In this document: positions 1-9,249 of the stretch, one piece after another
How the letters are laid out: every line of letters starts with the position of its first letter
Position numbering within the stretch: position 1 is the stretch's first letter
DNA from: Undibacterium sp. CCC3.4
GTDB taxonomy: Bacteria > Pseudomonadota > Gammaproteobacteria > Burkholderiales > Burkholderiaceae_D
Length of the DNA stretch: 64,000 nt
Reading direction: 5' to 3'
NCBI RefSeq assembly: GCF_034347425.1
Contig: NZ_CP133779.1
Span: forward strand, 3,286,001-3,350,000
Position numbers and translations under genes: made by a program
The notes under the pieces: generated by a model
Database searches by the model: none
Told to the model about the DNA's origin: nothing
Seen by the model: the letters and a program-made list of their open reading frames with translations, nothing else

Positions 1-509
1 TGCAGTTGGAGAATGCCGACTCTTTATCGGCACCACTGCATATCAATGGTAATTTTTCGCAGTGGCAGATCTCGCCGGCAGTGCTGAGCTTACCGCCGGA
101 GCGCCTCGAAGGTTTGGGTGCGCCCTTGAATACCATCGGCCCGACTGGCAAGCTGCATTTGTCATGGAATAATCTGAGTTTCACGCGCAGTGGTGCCTTG
201 CTGTCGGCGCAGGGCCAGTTGCAACTGGAATTGGCAGAAATGGCTTCACGTCTGTCGCAGGTGCGGCCACTCGGCAGCTATCGCGTGGAGGTGAATCTGC
301 AAGGTATGAATGCGGAAATGACTCTGCTCACCCTGAGCGGGCCAATGATGTTGGCCGGTGCAGGTGCCGTCAGCGGCGGACGGTTTCATTTTTCCGGCAA
401 AGCCTGGGCTGCTGCCGGCCAGGAAGATAAGTTGGCAAATTTATTGAATTTGCTTGGACAGCGCCGTAAAGACGGCAATCAGGATGTGATCGCGTTAGAT
501 TTCAAATGA
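1..509 (+). CDS. gspN: Type II secretion system protein N (GspN), 5'-truncated by window edge
   Basis: The frame is open to the left edge, so this is the C-terminal part (about 168 residues) of a protein whose start lies upstream. The visible part is a beta-rich repeat-like sequence typical of GspN, an inner-membrane-anchored periplasmic accessory protein of the type II secretion system. Its stop overlaps the first possible start of gspD (ATGA), which indicates translational coupling within the gsp operon. The family call rests on sequence character plus position directly before gspD-E-F. GspN is poorly conserved, so the name leans partly on context. Confidence 0.75.
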   Translation, partial: QLENADSLSAPLHINGNFSQWQISPAVLSLPPERLEGLGAPLNTIGPTGKLHLSWNNLSFTRSGALLSAQGQLQLELAEMASRLSQVRPLGSYRVEVNLQGMNAEMTLLTLSGPMMLAGAGAVSGGRFHFSGKAWAAAGQEDKLANLLNLLGQRRKDGNQDVIALDFK

Positions 510-2704
510 CTACAACTCCATTAAATATCAAGGCAGCTATGCTCAGCAACTACTCACGCAAACCAAGGTATCCGTTATCGACGATGGCCGCAGCAGTCGT
601 CTTGACTGCCGGGTGTTTCATCGCGGGCGCAGCGCTGGCCCAGGCGCCGGGAAAAAATTCCGCCGATCTTAATTTTGTCGGTGCCGATATCGAATCGGTG
701 GTCAAAGCCATCGGTCATTACACCGGTACCACCTTCATCATCGATCCGCGCGTCAAAGGACAGGTGAATTTGGTGTCGGAAACGCCCTTGAGTAAAGAGC
801 AGGCCTTCAAACTCTTGACCTCGACTTTGCGTTTGCAAGGCTATGCCGTGGTGTACGCGGACGGTTACTATAAAGTCGTGCCGGAAGCCGATGCCAAGTT
901 ACAAGCTGGCCCGACTCAAGCGGTGCAGAGCGAAAAAACCGAGTCGGTCAAAGGTGACCAGGTCGCCACCCAAATTATCCGTCTCAATTATGAATCGGCA
1001 GCGAATGTGGTGACGGTGTTGCGTCCCCTGATTTCACCGAATAACACCATCAATGCCAACCCCGGGAATAACTCCATCGTCATTACCGACTATGCTGATA
1101 ACCTCAAGCGTCTCAATAAAATCATCGCCGCACTCGATGTGCCGGCGGTGGTCGATCTGGAAGTGATACCGGTGAAATACGCGATGGCCAGCGATATCGC
1201 CGCACTGGTCAGCAAGCTGACCGACTCCTCCGTCACGCCCGGCGACACTGCACGGGCGGTGTTGATGGCCGATCCGCGTACCAACTCCTTACTGTTGCGC
1301 GCGCCTTCGCAAGCACGCGCCAATTTGATCAAATCCTTGGTCGGCAAGATGGATCAGCCGACCGCTTTGCCCGGTAACGTCCATGTCGTGTATCTGAAAA
1401 ATGCCGAAGCGGTCAAGTTAGCGGTGACCTTACGCTCGATTGTCACCGGCGAAATCAGTAATGCCAATACCAGCAGCGGTTTGTCGAATAGCAATATCGG
1501 CAACAATAGTAATAATAGCAGCGGCGGCAGCAATCAAAGCAGCGGTTTTTCCAATACAAATAACAATGGCGGTGCCAGCGGCGGGCTCAATAATTCGAGC
1601 AGTAGTTCGCAGAGCAGCAGCGCTGCCGGCAGCAGCAGCGGCGGCAGTGCTGCCGGCTTCATTCAAGCCGATGCCGCGACCAATACTCTGATCATCACCG
1701 CCAGCGAAGCGGTATATAAAAACTTACGCATGGTGATCGATCAGCTCGATGCGCGCCGCGCCCAAGTGTATATTGAAGCGCTGATCGTCGAAGTGACGGC
1801 CGATAAGAGCAACGAATTCGGGGTGCAATGGGCTGGCGTATCGGGCGATTCCAGTAGTAATTACCGGGTTGGTGGCGGCACTTTGTTTTCCACTGCCGGT
1901 AATAACCTCGGCACCCTCGGTGCCAGTTTGGCCAGTAGCACAGCCAGCACTGTGCTGCCTTCAAATGGTCTGTCCATAGGCGTGTTCAAACAAGTCGGTG
2001 GCAAGCTCGGTTTGGGCGCGCTCGCGCATCTGGTCGATAGCGCTGGTGGTACCAATATCTTGTCGATGCCGAATTTGTTGACGCTCGATAATGAGGAAGC
2101 CAAGATCGTGGTTGGTCAAAATGTACCTTTCGTGACTGGCCAATACACCACATCGACCTCGAGTACCAGTAATCCATTTCAAACCATAGAACGTAAAGAT
2201 GTTGGTCTTAAACTGACGATACGCCCACAAATTTCCGAAGGCGGCACCGTCAAACTGGCGATTTACCAAGAGAGTTCGGCAGTCCTCGATAGCAGTACCA
2301 CCAGTCCCAATGGCCCTAGCACGACGCAGCGCTCGATCACGACCAATGTGTTGGTCGAAGATGGCAGCATCCTTGCGCTCGGTGGTTTGATCCAAGATAC
2401 CGTCAACGACGCGGTAGAAAAAGTTCCGGTGCTCGGCGATATTCCATTTCTCGGTAATTTGTTTAAATACCAAACGGCGAAGCGCAATAAAACCAATTTG
2501 ATGGTGTTCTTGCGCCCGACCATTGTCCGCAGTGCCGATCAAAGCACCGATGTCTCAGTTAATCGTTACGATTACATGCGTGCGCAGATGATGCCAGCCA
2601 GCGGCGGGAATGCCGGTTTGCTGCCGGAAATGAAGAAAGGTGAACTGATGAGCCCGTCGATGACTTTGCCACAGACGCCGTCTTCGCCAGCAGGAAGTAA
2701 ATAA
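506..2704 (+). CDS. gspD: Type II secretion secretin GspD
   Basis: Outer-membrane secretin that forms the multimeric exit channel for folded exoproteins. A signal peptide ending near ALAQA (about residue 46) precedes the periplasmic N0 domain (about 52-125) and N1-N3 domains (about 150-430). The secretin core (about 440-690) carries the C-terminal hallmark VPVLGDIPFLGNLF. Between roughly residues 315 and 381 the N3 region holds a long Ser/Asn/Gly-rich insert of low complexity. The first start overlaps the gspN stop. An ATG at 539 with an upstream AAGG gives a shorter, more typical signal peptide and may be the true start. gspE follows after 3 bases. Confidence 0.96.
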   Translation: MTTTPLNIKAAMLSNYSRKPRYPLSTMAAAVVLTAGCFIAGAALAQAPGKNSADLNFVGADIESVVKAIGHYTGTTFIIDPRVKGQVNLVSETPLSKEQAFKLLTSTLRLQGYAVVYADGYYKVVPEADAKLQAGPTQAVQSEKTESVKGDQVATQIIRLNYESAANVVTVLRPLISPNNTINANPGNNSIVITDYADNLKRLNKIIAALDVPAVVDLEVIPVKYAMASDIAALVSKLTDSSVTPGDTARAVLMADPRTNSLLLRAPSQARANLIKSLVGKMDQPTALPGNVHVVYLKNAEAVKLAVTLRSIVTGEISNANTSSGLSNSNIGNNSNNSSGGSNQSSGFSNTNNNGGASGGLNNSSSSSQSSSAAGSSSGGSAAGFIQADAATNTLIITASEAVYKNLRMVIDQLDARRAQVYIEALIVEVTADKSNEFGVQWAGVSGDSSSNYRVGGGTLFSTAGNNLGTLGASLASSTASTVLPSNGLSIGVFKQVGGKLGLGALAHLVDSAGGTNILSMPNLLTLDNEEAKIVVGQNVPFVTGQYTTSTSSTSNPFQTIERKDVGLKLTIRPQISEGGTVKLAIYQESSAVLDSSTTSPNGPSTTQRSITTNVLVEDGSILALGGLIQDTVNDAVEKVPVLGDIPFLGNLFKYQTAKRNKTNLMVFLRPTIVRSADQSTDVSVNRYDYMRAQMMPASGGNAGLLPEMKKGELMSPSMTLPQTPSSPAGSK

Positions 2705-2707
2705 GCC

Positions 2708-4138
2708 ATGCTCGAACATCGCTTATTGCCCTATGGGTTTGCGCGGGATTTTTTAATCTTGGCCAGTCGCGACAGCACGGCTGTGCACGCGCCGGTAGAG
2801 TTGTCGGTATCGGAAAAAACTTCGGCCGCGGCGATTGCTGAAGTCGGTCGTAAATTCGGTAAGGTCAAACTGACGCTGTTGGCGCCGGAATTGCTCAATG
2901 ATTTGATTGCCAAGGCGTATGCCGGCTCGGGTGGCGATGCGGCCGATGTGGTTGGTGAAGTCGAATCTGATCTCGACTTGGCCAAGCTGATGCTCGACAT
3001 GCCGGCGATTGAAGATTTGCTGGAATCGGCCGACGATGCGCCGGTAATCCGTATGATCAATGCCTTGCTCACGCAAGCTTTGCGCGATGGTGCCTCGGAT
3101 ATTCATATCGAACCGTTCGAGCAAATTTCGGTGGTGCGCTTTCGCGTCGATGGCTCCTTGCGTGATGTAGTCAGGCCGCGCAAGGCCATCCATGCCTCGC
3201 TGATTTCGCGGATTAAAATCATGGCGCAGCTCGATATCGCCGAAAAACGCTTGCCGCAAGATGGACGCATTACCTTGCGCATCGGCGGCAAACCGGTCGA
3301 TGTGCGGGTTTCGACGTTACCGACCGGACATGGCGAACGGGCGGTCTTACGTTTGCTCGACAAAGAAGCCGGTCGTTTGGATTTGAGTAATTTGGGGATG
3401 AGCCCGGAAGTCTTGCAAGATTTCGATAAGTTGATCGCTCAGCCGCACGGCATCGTGCTCGTCACCGGTCCTACCGGTTCGGGTAAGACCACCACGCTGT
3501 ATGCCGCGCTTTCGCGCGTCAATGCCGGTACCACCAATATTCTGACGGTGGAAGATCCGATTGAATACGAATTGGCCGGCGTCGGTCAAACTCAGGTCAA
3601 TGCGCGTATCGACATGACGTTTGCCAAGGCTTTGCGCGCTATTTTGCGGCAAGATCCCGATGTCATCATGATCGGCGAAATTCGCGATCTCGAAACCGCG
3701 CAAATTGCCGTACAAGCTTCGCTGACCGGCCATCTGGTGTTGGCCACTTTGCACACCAATGATGCGGCGGCGGCGGTCACGCGCTTGCTTGATATGGGGA
3801 TAGAGCCGTTCCTGCTGTCTTCCTCCTTGTTGGGTGTGGTAGCGCAGCGCTTGGTGCGGAAATTATGTAGCCATTGTCGCCGCGAAGAAGGCGGGCGCTG
3901 GCATGCAGTCGGTTGCGATCACTGCGGCCATACCGGTTATCAAGGCCGGCTCGGCGTTTACGAATTACTGCAAACCACCGACGATATTCGCGCGCAAATC
4001 CATCATCGTGCTTCGGAAGCAGAAATTCGATTGGCCGCCCAGGCTGACGGCATGAAAACCATGCGCGAAGATGGTGATCGCTGGCTGCGCAGTGGCATCA
4101 CGACGCAAGAAGAATTATTGCGTGTAACTAAGGAATAA
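2708..4138 (+). CDS. gspE: Type II secretion ATPase GspE
   Basis: Cytoplasmic hexameric ATPase that powers pseudopilus assembly. The N-terminal domain (about 1-110) is followed by the GspE/PilB ATPase core with Walker A GPTGSGKT near residue 253, an Asp box, Walker B (VIMIGEIRD) and a His box. A C4 zinc-finger motif is present near the C terminus (CSHC then CDHC), with a short spacer of about 14 residues, shorter than in many GspE proteins. At 476 residues it is slightly compact. It sits between gspD and gspF with gaps of 3 and 5 bases, a co-transcribed arrangement. Confidence 0.97.
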   Translation: MLEHRLLPYGFARDFLILASRDSTAVHAPVELSVSEKTSAAAIAEVGRKFGKVKLTLLAPELLNDLIAKAYAGSGGDAADVVGEVESDLDLAKLMLDMPAIEDLLESADDAPVIRMINALLTQALRDGASDIHIEPFEQISVVRFRVDGSLRDVVRPRKAIHASLISRIKIMAQLDIAEKRLPQDGRITLRIGGKPVDVRVSTLPTGHGERAVLRLLDKEAGRLDLSNLGMSPEVLQDFDKLIAQPHGIVLVTGPTGSGKTTTLYAALSRVNAGTTNILTVEDPIEYELAGVGQTQVNARIDMTFAKALRAILRQDPDVIMIGEIRDLETAQIAVQASLTGHLVLATLHTNDAAAAVTRLLDMGIEPFLLSSSLLGVVAQRLVRKLCSHCRREEGGRWHAVGCDHCGHTGYQGRLGVYELLQTTDDIRAQIHHRASEAEIRLAAQADGMKTMREDGDRWLRSGITTQEELLRVTKE

Positions 4139-4143
4139 GCACC

Positions 4144-5364
4144 GTGCCGGCATTTCGATATGAAGCAATAGACAAGGCGGGAAGCACGAGTAAAGGCGTG
4201 CTCAACGCCGACAGTGCCCGCGCGGCGCGCAGTGAGTTGCGCGCGCAGGGCTTGCTGCCGGTGACGGTGGAAGCGATTCACCAGCACTCGGCCGCCGGCG
4301 AAGAAAAGAAGCGTGCCTTCTTTGCCGAACGCTTGTCGACGGTCGAACTGGCTTTATTCACGCGTCAACTCGCCAGTTTGCTCGAAGCCGGCTTGCCGCT
4401 CGAGCAGTCGCTGTCGGCCCTGCTCGATCAATCGGAGCGTACTTTCATTCGCGACATCATCGCCTCGATACGTTCGGAAGTGATGGCCGGGGCGGCCTTG
4501 TCCGATGCGCTCAAACAACATCCGCATGATTTTGCCGATATCTACTGCGCGCTGGTGGCGTCCGGTGAGCAGATCGGTCACTTGGCACGGGTCTTGTCGC
4601 GCTTGGCCGATTACATAGAACGACGCAATGCGCTGGTCCAGAAAGTGAAATTGGCCTTCACCTATCCAGCCATTGTGACCGTGGTCGCGTTTGCCATTGT
4701 GATTTTTTTGCTCACCTATGTGGTGCCGCAAATTGTTTCTGTGTTTGCCAATACCAAGCAAAAATTACCATTCCTGACCGTGATGATGCTGGCGATTTCA
4801 GATTTCGTGCGTGTCTGGGGTTGGCTGGTGGGCTTGCTGTTGATTGCCGCATTCACGCTCTGGCGCGTGGCCTTGCGTAATCCCGAACTGAAGTTGGCAT
4901 GGCACACTTGGTTGTTGACGGCACCGGTATACGGTAAATTTGAGCGCAGTCTCAATACCGCCAGATTTGCCAGCACCTTGGCCATTACTACCGGTTCGGG
5001 CGTGCCGATCTTGCAGGCACTGCAGACCAGTCGTGAAACTTTGTCCAATGTTGCCATGCGCGCTCAGGTCGAAGAAGCTACCGCCAGCGTGCGCGAAGGG
5101 GTCGGGCTGGCGCGCGCCTTGTCGGCGCATAAACATTTTCCGCCGATGTTGATACACATGATACGTGCCGGTGAAGTGACCGGCGAATTGCCAGCCATGT
5201 TGGAACGCGCCTCAAATGCTCAAGAGCAAGATCTCGAACGCCGCGCTTTGACGATAGCCGGTTTGCTTGAGCCGGTCTTGATTCTGGCCATGGGCGGCGT
5301 GGTATTGCTAATCGTGCTGGCCGTATTGATGCCTATTATCGAAATTAATCAGCTGGTTCGCTGA
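4144..5364 (+). CDS. gspF: Type II secretion inner-membrane platform protein GspF
   Basis: Polytopic platform protein of the type II secretion system, which couples the GspE ATPase to the pseudopilus. Two tandem GspF domains are visible (about 70-195 and 270-395), each followed by hydrophobic segments. The C-terminal segment LEPVLILAMGGVVLLIVLAVLMP (split here only as a description of one transmembrane helix) is typical. The length of 406 residues is normal. The start is GTG at 4144, five bases after the gspE stop. Confidence 0.96.
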   Translation: MPAFRYEAIDKAGSTSKGVLNADSARAARSELRAQGLLPVTVEAIHQHSAAGEEKKRAFFAERLSTVELALFTRQLASLLEAGLPLEQSLSALLDQSERTFIRDIIASIRSEVMAGAALSDALKQHPHDFADIYCALVASGEQIGHLARVLSRLADYIERRNALVQKVKLAFTYPAIVTVVAFAIVIFLLTYVVPQIVSVFANTKQKLPFLTVMMLAISDFVRVWGWLVGLLLIAAFTLWRVALRNPELKLAWHTWLLTAPVYGKFERSLNTARFASTLAITTGSGVPILQALQTSRETLSNVAMRAQVEEATASVREGVGLARALSAHKHFPPMLIHMIRAGEVTGELPAMLERASNAQEQDLERRALTIAGLLEPVLILAMGGVVLLIVLAVLMPIIEINQLVR

Positions 5365-5380
5365 TAAGGAATGAAATCTG

Positions 5381-5968
5381 ATGAAGCGTTTGCCCCTGTT
5401 GTGTAGTTTTCTAGCCTTTGTTTTATTGTGCGCCACGCTCAGTTTCTGGGTCTTGCGCGTGCTGACCCCGGCAGTCCGTGGTGTCGCCGCACCGACGGTA
5501 CAAAATAGTCTGGAGCCCGGCACTGGCGACTGGGCCGGCTTGTTCGGTGCCGGTCCACAGGCGCTGGCCGCTGCGAGTAATTACCAGTTGCAAGGCGTGA
5601 TTATTGCGGGTAATCCAGCTGAAAGCTTGGCGATTGTCAGTGCTAATGGCAAGCCGGCGCAAACCTTGGCAATCAAGCGGGAATTTGCGCCCGGCATCAG
5701 TTTGCAGGAAGTGCGTGCCCAATACATCATGATCGCCGACGGTGCTGCGCTGCAGCGGGTTGAATTGCCGCAAGCGGCTGCCAACCCCAGTCACGGTGCC
5801 GAGCCCTTCATCGCGCCGCTGCCGGCTGCCGAGGTGCGCGGCGGTGCAGTCAGTAGCTATCCGGCGCATCGCAATCAAATGCCAGCGCCACAGCCACAGA
5901 ATGTTCCGGCGCTCGGTGCCGGCTTTCCCAGTGCCGGTTTACCGCCGGTGAGTTCGGAAACTCGATGA
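5381..5968 (+). CDS. gspC: Type II secretion protein GspC, short form without PDZ domain
   Basis: Inner-membrane protein with one N-terminal transmembrane helix (about residues 5-27) and a periplasmic homology region (about 65-130) of the GspC type. This region contacts the secretin GspD. After it comes a Pro/Ala-rich tail ending at residue 195. There is no sequence resembling a PDZ or coiled-coil domain, so it is a short GspC compared with the roughly 270-300 residues of enterobacterial forms. It lies at the 3' end of gspN-D-E-F, after gspF, and overlaps the next gene by 4 bases. Confidence 0.82.
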   Translation: MKRLPLLCSFLAFVLLCATLSFWVLRVLTPAVRGVAAPTVQNSLEPGTGDWAGLFGAGPQALAAASNYQLQGVIIAGNPAESLAIVSANGKPAQTLAIKREFAPGISLQEVRAQYIMIADGAALQRVELPQAAANPSHGAEPFIAPLPAAEVRGGAVSSYPAHRNQMPAPQPQNVPALGAGFPSAGLPPVSSETR

Positions 5969-6798
5969 GTGCGGCCCGCGCTTTTTTGCCAGCGCTGGTC
6001 GCGCAAGCCTTGGCGGCGGCCGACCCGAGTTGGCAAGCGGCTTTACAGGCCGGTTTGCAGGCCATGCATGCCGCTGACCCCGACTATTTGCCGGCTTTGG
6101 TCGCGCACGATTTTCTGCCGAGCGAAGGGCGTTTATTCGCGGCCTTTACGCAGCCGCTGGCAGCGGTACGGCATATTCTCGTCGGCGAAGGACCTTATCC
6201 ACGCGCCGCCAGCGCCACTGGCGTGTGCTTTATGGATGGCGCAGTCAGCCATTTGTGGGCTGCCGATGGCAGTGGTTTGGCCAAGCCGGTCAATCGTGCC
6301 ACCTCCTTACGTAATTTCATGAAAATGTTGCTGGTGGCCGATGGCTTGCTCGCGCCAGATTGCACCACAGCATCGGCGATGGCCGCGCTCGGTGATGAAA
6401 TTGGCGGTTTGATACAAACTTTGCCGCAATTGCAGCAAAACTTGCATGCGCAGGGATTTTTATTGCTCAATGCCAGCTTGGTGTTTCGTGACCATGTCGC
6501 GCCTGCGAAAGATGGCAAGGCCTGGCAGCCTTTATTGCGTTGCGTATTCGACGCACTTATCGCGCATCACGCGCATGCCGGCTTGGCTTTGCCGGTGTTG
6601 GTTTTGTGGGGCAAAATTGCCGAACAATTGACTCTGATTAAAGAAGTCGCAGCTTTTCCGCAAGTGCGCTCTGAGCATCCGTATAATTTGAGTTTCATAA
6701 AAAATCAAGAAATGCAGAATTTTTTCCGCCCCATGCAATTGTTGAAAATTGCCGCAAAGAAAAATTATGTTACAAATAACCAGCTTTTGATGGCTTAG
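5965..6798 (+). CDS. Uracil-DNA glycosylase-like protein with altered catalytic motif
   Basis: A 277-residue protein with the fold signature of family 1 uracil-DNA glycosylases. Motif 1 is GEGPYP (residues 74-79) instead of GQDPYH, so the water-activating Asp is replaced by Gly76 and the final His by Pro. Downstream, FLLLNASLVF matches the UNG segment LLLNTVLTV, VLVLWGKIAEQL matches FLLWGSHAQ, and HPYNLS (His238) corresponds to HPSPLS. Whether it still excises uracil is doubtful. It may be a divergent glycosylase or a DNA-binding paralogue. The start overlaps the gspC stop by 4 bases, so it is translationally coupled to the secretion operon, with no obvious functional link. Confidence 0.8.
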   Translation: MSAARAFLPALVAQALAAADPSWQAALQAGLQAMHAADPDYLPALVAHDFLPSEGRLFAAFTQPLAAVRHILVGEGPYPRAASATGVCFMDGAVSHLWAADGSGLAKPVNRATSLRNFMKMLLVADGLLAPDCTTASAMAALGDEIGGLIQTLPQLQQNLHAQGFLLLNASLVFRDHVAPAKDGKAWQPLLRCVFDALIAHHAHAGLALPVLVLWGKIAEQLTLIKEVAAFPQVRSEHPYNLSFIKNQEMQNFFRPMQLLKIAAKKNYVTNNQLLMA

Positions 6799-6872
6799 TC
6801 TGACGCTTTGTAGAATAATCGCACAATGAGAATTGTGTAATTTAGCCGGACCTGAGGCCGTATGATGAGCTT

Positions 6873-8102
6873 ATGTTAAAAAAAATCGAAATTTCGCAAT
6901 TGAGAACTGGCATGTATGTTCAAGAGCTGTGCGGTTCTTGGATCGATACGCCATTTTGGAAAAAATCGTTCGTGCTGACGGAAGCGAACGAATTGATGGA
7001 AATTCAAAAATCAAAGATACGCCAGGCATGGATAGATACCAGTAAAGGCCTCGATGTCTATCAGGCACCGACCCCGGCCGCTGTCGTGATGCCGGAACCG
7101 CCGGCGGAAGCACCTAAGGTGGCCGCGCCACGTACCGTTGCGCCAGTATCGATGGATGAAGAGCTCGGGCGTGCCTCGATGATCGTTTCGAAAACGAAAG
7201 ATGCGGTGTGCTCGATGTTCAGCGAAGCGCGTATGGGTAAAGCGGTCGATGTCGGTAATGCGCAAGAAATGGTGGAAGAGATTGCCGATTCTGTGATGCG
7301 CAATCCCGGTGCATTGATCGGCTTGGCGCGCTTGAAAACCAAAGACGATTACACCTACATGCACTCGATCGCGGTGTGCGCGCTCATGGTCGCCTTATCC
7401 AAGCAATTAGGATTGAGCGAAGTCGCTGTGCGCGAAGCTGGCTTAGCCGGCTTGCTGCATGATATAGGCAAGATGATGGTGTCGGACGATATCCTCAATA
7501 AACCGGGTAAGTTGACCGATGCCGAATTCACCTCGGTCAAAGAACATCCGGCGGCTGGCCATAAAATGCTGCTCGAAGCGCAGGGTGTGAGCGAGGCGGC
7601 GCTCGATGTCTGTTTGCATCATCACGAAAAAATGGATGGCAGTGGCTACCCGGAAGGATTGCGCGGCGAGCAAATCAGTCTGCTCGCGCGCATGGGTGCC
7701 GTCTGTGATGTCTACGATGCCATCACTTCCAACCGCCCGTACAAACAAGGCTGGTGTCCGGCTGAATCGCTGCGCAAAATGGCCGAATGGAGTAAAGGCC
7801 ATTTCGATGAAAAAGTCTTCCAAGCTTTTGTCAAAAGCATAGGTATTTACCCGGTTGGCACCTTGGTGCGGCTGGAATCGGGACGCTTAGGTGTCGTGGT
7901 CGAACAACAGATCGGCAAATCCTTGTTGGCACCGAAGGTGAGGGTGTTTTTCTCCATCAAATCGATGGGCTACATCGTTCCCGAACTGCTGGATTTGGCT
8001 GGTCCCGGCTTGCAAGATAAAATCGCCAATCGCGAAGATGCGGTGAAATGGGGTCTCAAAGATATCGACCGCTACTGGCTCGGCGACGCCGTGCCAGCTT
8101 GA
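6873..8102 (+). CDS. HD-GYP domain cyclic-di-GMP phosphodiesterase with DUF3391
   Basis: The N-terminal part (about 1-130) matches the DUF3391 domain often found with HD-GYP. An HD-GYP hydrolase core follows, with HDIGK (His196-Asp197) and HHHEKMDGSGYP (GYP at 258-260). All metal-binding residues appear intact, so active hydrolysis of cyclic-di-GMP is expected. There is no signal peptide or transmembrane segment, so it is probably cytosolic. It has its own short leader after the UDG-like gene and is followed by a hairpin terminator. A link to the flagellar genes and PilZ protein of this window is plausible but inferred. Confidence 0.93.
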   Translation: MLKKIEISQLRTGMYVQELCGSWIDTPFWKKSFVLTEANELMEIQKSKIRQAWIDTSKGLDVYQAPTPAAVVMPEPPAEAPKVAAPRTVAPVSMDEELGRASMIVSKTKDAVCSMFSEARMGKAVDVGNAQEMVEEIADSVMRNPGALIGLARLKTKDDYTYMHSIAVCALMVALSKQLGLSEVAVREAGLAGLLHDIGKMMVSDDILNKPGKLTDAEFTSVKEHPAAGHKMLLEAQGVSEAALDVCLHHHEKMDGSGYPEGLRGEQISLLARMGAVCDVYDAITSNRPYKQGWCPAESLRKMAEWSKGHFDEKVFQAFVKSIGIYPVGTLVRLESGRLGVVVEQQIGKSLLAPKVRVFFSIKSMGYIVPELLDLAGPGLQDKIANREDAVKWGLKDIDRYWLGDAVPA

Positions 8103-8116
8103 GTGGCTGGTAAAGC

Positions 8117-8150
8117 CGCTCGGTGACCATGTTGCCGAGCGTTTTTTTTA
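8117..8150. terminator. Bidirectional rho-independent terminator
   Basis: A CGCTCGG...CCGAGCG stem with an 11-base loop is followed by eight T residues. It lies between the HD-GYP gene and the convergent oxidoreductase gene, whose stop codon sits in the T/A end of the structure. It clearly terminates the plus-strand gene. Activity on the minus strand is less certain, as no A-run precedes the stem. Confidence 0.85.
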
Positions 8151-9128
8151 GCGTTGCGGTTCGATGATGACTTTGCCGGTGACCTTGCGGGCAGCGATGT
8201 CATTGAGTGCTTGCGCGGTTTCGTGCAAAGCATAGCGACCGGAAATATGCGGCCGGATTTTTCCTTCCGCCAGCCAGCCCAGCATCTGCTGCATGGCTGC
8301 CAGGTTGGCTTTGGGCTCGCGACGTGCAAATTCACCCCAGAACACGCCGACCAGCGAAGCGCCTTTGAGCAGGCATAAATTGAGCGGCAACTTAGGAATT
8401 TCGCCATTGGCAAACCCTACCACCAAATAGCGGCCGCGCCAGGCAATCGAACGGAAGGCCGGTTCGGCGTAGATGCCGCCGACCGGATCGTAAATCACAT
8501 CGGGGCCTTTGCCGTCGGTGGCCGCTTTGATCGCTTCACGTAAATCTTCGCGACTGTAATTAATCGTCACATCGGCACCATGTTCGCGGCACACGGCCAG
8601 TTTTTCATCGCTGGAAGCCGCAGCAATCACGCGTGCGCCGATGGCTTTAGCAATTTCAATCGCGGCCAAGCCGACCCCGCCAGCTGCACCCAAGACCAAA
8701 ATTGTTTCTCCCGCCTTGAGTTGGGCGCGGTCGATCACGCCATGATGTGAAGTGCCGTAGGTCAGGGTGATGGCCGCGGCGGTAGGGAAATCGAGCGCCG
8801 CCGGCATAGGCATGACGGCATTGGCTGGTGCCAGCACTTGCTGAGCAAAGGCGCCGTGGCCGATGAAGGCGATCACGCGGTCGCCGACCTTAGGATAGCT
8901 GACGCCAGCACCGACGGCATACACCACGCCGGCCAGTTCACTGCCGGGGGTGAAGGGCAGTTCCGGCTTGAACTGATACTTGTTTTCAATGATCAAGACA
9001 TCGGGAAAATTGACGCCGGCTGCCTCGACCTTGATCGCGACTTGTCCGGCTGCCGGCAGCAGATCGCTTAATTCTTCGACTACCAAGGTATCGGGCGGAC
9101 CCCAAGTTTTGCAAACGACAGCTTTCAT
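8148..9128 (-). CDS. NADPH:quinone oxidoreductase family protein (MDR superfamily)
   Basis: A 326-residue medium-chain dehydrogenase/reductase of the quinone oxidoreductase type. The N-terminal GroES-like domain (about 1-120) is followed by a Rossmann domain with the nucleotide motif LGAAGGVGLAA near residues 145-155. No structural-zinc Cys cluster is visible, consistent with the zinc-independent QOR subgroup. The expected activity is NADPH-dependent reduction of quinones or activated alkenes; the substrate cannot be assigned. It is a single gene, convergent with the HD-GYP gene and divergent from surE. Confidence 0.9.
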   Translation of the reverse strand: MKAVVCKTWGPPDTLVVEELSDLLPAAGQVAIKVEAAGVNFPDVLIIENKYQFKPELPFTPGSELAGVVYAVGAGVSYPKVGDRVIAFIGHGAFAQQVLAPANAVMPMPAALDFPTAAAITLTYGTSHHGVIDRAQLKAGETILVLGAAGGVGLAAIEIAKAIGARVIAAASSDEKLAVCREHGADVTINYSREDLREAIKAATDGKGPDVIYDPVGGIYAEPAFRSIAWRGRYLVVGFANGEIPKLPLNLCLLKGASLVGVFWGEFARREPKANLAAMQQMLGWLAEGKIRPHISGRYALHETAQALNDIAARKVTGKVIIEPQR

Positions 9129-9249
9129 AGTTTATCTCCGTGGTTTAAAAAAATAGTACGACCGTTTAATTTTTGTTTATTTTTCGATTATGCCGCAAAA
9201 AAATGCTGACGGTGGAAATTTGTTTTTCCGCATCGGGTAGAATGGCACG

